Positions 29,514 through 32,102 of a stretch of DNA of 32,102 nucleotides are shown one piece after another (position 1 is the first letter of the stretch; every line of letters begins with the position of its first letter). The stretch spans positions 1 to 32,102 of the forward strand of contig PCVE01000041.1 of assembly GCA_002762705.1 (NCBI GenBank). Reading direction: 5' to 3'. The translations under genes and the position numbers were made by a program. This DNA is from Candidatus Woesearchaeota archaeon CG11_big_fil_rev_8_21_14_0_20_43_8. Lineage in GTDB: Archaea > Nanobdellota > Nanobdellia > Woesearchaeales > CG08-08-20-14. The notes beneath the pieces were generated by a model. It saw only the letters and a list, made by a program, of their open reading frames with translations. It did no database searches and had not been told where the DNA came from.

Positions 29514-31937
29514 TCATTTCTTCTCTGGTGTCAAAAGCCCTTTCTGTACGATGATCTGCTTCCTTATCCCATCAAGCTCATCTTGATATGAATTATCAAG
29601 AGCTTTTGCGCTGGCAAGACAATTCTCGGCGAAGACATAGACAGACATGACTTCTCGTGGCTCTTTTAATTTGTTTCCAAGCTCGACAGCGTGGTTCCCT
29701 AATCGCGAATAAGCATCAGCCACGGTCTTTATCGTCTTTGTCTCCATCTTCCGATAAAAAGTATCTGTCGAGAAACGTTTGTGTTTGTTTAAGATGATCA
29801 CCATCTCATTATACCGCTTTTTGATATATGTCCTGCTCCTATTCAGAAGACTAGTGTTCTCTATCTCAGAAAATGTTGTCTCTTTTAGTTCATATACGGC
29901 TTTGTTGATCGGCAGGAACTCAGGGATGATCTCTACTAGTTTTATTCTCTCCTCAAGCGCTTTTGCCGGAGCGTCCTCACCAGTCAGCTTCACTGCAGTT
30001 CTCAGATAGCCTTTTGCGTCATCTATATATTCATCGCCTGCATTCTTCATATCTGATCTTGTGATCCATTCGTCATATGGATATGAGATGCTTTTCTCAT
30101 AACTATCTATCCCTTCATTCAGGTCACGAGCGCTCCTTTGCAATAGTCCAAAAACTCTTATGGACTTCACTTTCTCAAGCACATTCTTGTATTTTTCCTC
30201 ATCGTGTGATTGGAGCCTGAATATACCGATAGACTTCTCGCATTCAGATAATTTCTTGTTGCCGTCAGTAAATGACTCTTCTGTTCCATTATCATCGTTG
30301 TTCTCACTGATCTCTGCAAAGTTGTTTCTTGCATCTTTCAAGAGCACATGGCATTTCATCAGATGCACATAGGAAGACATCTTCTTGACACGGTTGTCAA
30401 GCGCTGTGACTTTCTCTTGGGAAGAGAGAGAAGCGACGATGAATGCGAGGTGTGTCTGCGCACGCGTGGAGTTCTTTATGATGATCTCGCTTGCGTCATC
30501 ATAATCCTGTCGGGTCGTCTCGACGTCAGTGAGCGCCTTCTCACCTTTAGCAAGCGAATCCTTTATCATCTCTATCCGCGCATTGATTTTCAATCGCTGT
30601 AGCCTGTCCTTATAGTCTGCGCTCTTTGCTTTGTCGCCGCTTCGTGAACGGAAAAAATCATAGAACTTCTCTGCCTCTTTTTGTCCGATCGCGACCTTAT
30701 CCAGAAACAGGCTGTCATCTATCGGGTTTTTTGTATAGTTTTCGATCTCAACCTCAAGAGTGCCGATGCGTGAATCAAGTATTGTCTTAGATGTCATGAC
30801 AATCTCATCTTTCGCCTTTGCAAGGCTATCACTTACAGAGAAATCACCTGCCGCGATTGTCGCTGTCCGTTTGCTGATGCCTTCGAGTGCTTTTAGTTTC
30901 GCTTCGAGTGTCGTGACGATCTCTTTGATCTCACCAGTATTTGATTCCTGCTTCATACGTAACAATCTCAGATCAGAGGTATAATTGATGAGGAACTGGT
31001 TATATGCATCTGCCAGGTATTTTCTTCCGACCTTGTCAAGCCGTCTGTCATATTGTACGCCTATGGAGTGGAATATCTTCGCGATATCATTCGATATGTC
31101 CCTCATCTTTTTGTATTCAGATTCCATAGCGCTGATCATGACAACTTTCTTCTGGCTGCCCTTCTTTTCTTGTATCAGAGCCATTGGATTGTCATATTGT
31201 GAAAGCTCTTCAAGGGAAGTGACATGCTTAGAGCAAAGGTCCAGATAGAGTTTCCCTGCCAATTCGGATATTTTTACTTTCTCTTCTGGCGTGAAATGGG
31301 CTTTAGCATCGTTGAATGTATCTAACGATGCTGAGAATCTCTTGTAAGCATCCCAGAATCTGTCGCCTTGTACCAAGGCACTTATCTCTTTTGTTATATT
31401 TGCGGAGATATGATGTTGTACTTTAGGTTTTATACCAGTCCTGAAACCACCTAACGCATTGAAATTCTTCTGTAAGGTGTAACCCTCTTCTATATGTCTG
31501 ATCCTCTGTCCTAGCTTCCCAGCATAATTCTCATCAAGAAGCCCTGGATTTTTGTCTAATTGCGCAAGATCGCCATTGAGTCTCTCTTCAAGCTTCTTTG
31601 GTGAGACAGAATCAAGTGTCATCTCAAGCCGGTTGATGTCTTTTGAGAAATCGCTCTTGAAGACCAGAAAATTGTATTTTGACAGGAGACCCATAGAATG
31701 CTTAATTTCACTTATGATATGGGCGGCATTGGCATAGTCTTCATTTTTGACATATGTCGTCATCGACTCTTCATGTTTATGTATCCTTAATCTCTGGGTA
31801 CCCTGGAATCCGCCGATGCCAAGAGCGCCTGTGAGCATGACACTACCAAGAGTGATTCCTCCAATTTTTAGGATCTTCTTTATCTTGCTATTTGATTGTG
31901 CATCTGGTGATTTTTTCTTTGGTCTTTTATCTGCCAT
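29514..31937 (-). CDS. membrane-anchored long helical protein, unknown
   Basis: An 807-residue protein with a lysine-rich cytoplasmic start, one membrane helix (ILKIGGITLGSVMLTGALGIGGFQ) at about residues 22-45, and about 760 residues that should lie outside. The outside part is nearly all alpha-helical, with Lys/Glu/Asp-rich repeats of roughly TPR or spectrin-like spacing and a few single cysteines. I recognise no enzymatic motif. It could be a periplasmic-side scaffold or a surface stalk. ATG 31937 has GAGGGGGAT just upstream and a TATA box (CTTTTTATAAATATT) about 45 bases before it. It abuts the GINS gene end. Confidence 0.65.
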   Translation of the reverse strand: MADKRPKKKSPDAQSNSKIKKILKIGGITLGSVMLTGALGIGGFQGTQRLRIHKHEESMTTYVKNEDYANAAHIISEIKHSMGLLSKYNFLVFKSDFSKDINRLEMTLDSVSPKKLEERLNGDLAQLDKNPGLLDENYAGKLGQRIRHIEEGYTLQKNFNALGGFRTGIKPKVQHHISANITKEISALVQGDRFWDAYKRFSASLDTFNDAKAHFTPEEKVKISELAGKLYLDLCSKHVTSLEELSQYDNPMALIQEKKGSQKKVVMISAMESEYKKMRDISNDIAKIFHSIGVQYDRRLDKVGRKYLADAYNQFLINYTSDLRLLRMKQESNTGEIKEIVTTLEAKLKALEGISKRTATIAAGDFSVSDSLAKAKDEIVMTSKTILDSRIGTLEVEIENYTKNPIDDSLFLDKVAIGQKEAEKFYDFFRSRSGDKAKSADYKDRLQRLKINARIEMIKDSLAKGEKALTDVETTRQDYDDASEIIIKNSTRAQTHLAFIVASLSSQEKVTALDNRVKKMSSYVHLMKCHVLLKDARNNFAEISENNDDNGTEESFTDGNKKLSECEKSIGIFRLQSHDEEKYKNVLEKVKSIRVFGLLQRSARDLNEGIDSYEKSISYPYDEWITRSDMKNAGDEYIDDAKGYLRTAVKLTGEDAPAKALEERIKLVEIIPEFLPINKAVYELKETTFSEIENTSLLNRSRTYIKKRYNEMVIILNKHKRFSTDTFYRKMETKTIKTVADAYSRLGNHAVELGNKLKEPREVMSVYVFAENCLASAKALDNSYQDELDGIRKQIIVQKGLLTPEKK

Positions 31938-31976
31938 GATATCCCCCTCGAAAAGTTAGATCTCTTTTGCAATGTT

Positions 31977-31992
31977 CAATATTTATAAAAAG
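31977..31992 (-). promoter_or_regulatory. TATA box of 807-residue gene
   Basis: Minus-strand CTTTTTATAAATATTG places the transcription start near 31958, giving a leader of about 20 bases with the GAGGGGGAT ribosome binding site. Confidence 0.5.
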
Positions 31993-32032
31993 ATTTCTAT
32001 ATCCATAGTGTCAGAAGGTCCAGAGATCGTTT

Positions 32033-32102
32033 TTATTGGGAACTCTCTTCAGCATCATATTCCTCGCATCTCTTCACCATCTTAGCAAGGCCCATCTTTT
32101 TT
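32033..32102 (-). CDS. C-terminal end of an unknown gene (partial)
   Basis: A minus-strand frame enters from the right edge and stops at 32033, giving about 22 residues ending MGLAKMVKRCEEYDAEESSQ. The helical, charged composition is like a real protein end, but too little is visible to name it. It would be transcribed in the same direction as the 807-residue gene, which has its own promoter. Confidence 0.35.
   Translation of the reverse strand, partial: KKMGLAKMVKRCEEYDAEESSQ

Overview
The window looks like a piece of an archaeal chromosome with an AT-rich to moderate base composition. The evidence is a translation initiation factor aIF-1A, a GINS replication subunit, a TRAM-domain protein, an archaeal-type Rad50 with a zinc hook, a dolichol-phosphate-mannose-type glycosyltransferase with a GtrA partner, and many TATA boxes about 26-28 bases before start codons, as in leaderless archaeal transcripts. 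Other genes carry GGTG-type ribosome binding sites. The many coiled-coil and envelope proteins of unknown function would fit an uncultivated or DPANN-like lineage, but this is inference and no species is claimed.

Layout. 1-3935 (minus) is a surface-glycan operon: an unknown beta-rich protein, a nucleotidyltransferase fused to a HAD phosphatase, a GT2 glycosyltransferase, GtrA, and the start of a secreted protein with a cellulase-type N-terminal domain. 4171-5723 (plus) holds two orphan genes, one with a twin-arginine signal. A perfect 15-bp inverted repeat and a possible structured RNA follow. 5922-8149 (minus) has an unknown protein and a PP-loop ATPase-like protein. 8150-8781 has no protein gene. 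It holds a duplicated tRNA-Pro locus, one copy complete but interrupted in the T loop, with repeated trailers containing paired triloop hairpins. This is the most unusual part of the window.

8782-14271 carries a GNAT acetyltransferase, a glycosylatable membrane protein, a tightly overlapping operon of dephospho-CoA kinase, a short proline-dehydrogenase-like protein and an NAD synthetase-like protein, a short YjjX-like ORF and a PLP aminotransferase. 14419-14705 holds a frameshifted RelE-like toxin. 14791-21380 has a TRAM protein, an unknown protein, Rad50 without Mre11 and a 953-residue coiled-coil protein. 21510-23850 has aIF-1A, a HEITH putative metallopeptidase and a phosphoribosyltransferase. 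23845-26813 is the glycine cleavage set gcvH-gcvPA-gcvPB, with no gcvT. 27061-31937 has an unknown acidic protein, GINS and an 807-residue membrane-anchored helical protein. A gene end lies at the right edge.

The genes sort into envelope/glycan construction, cofactor and one-carbon metabolism (CoA, NAD, PLP, lipoyl) and core replication, repair and translation. Several decayed or disrupted genes (RelE-like, YjjX-like, tRNA fragments) mark spots of recent change.
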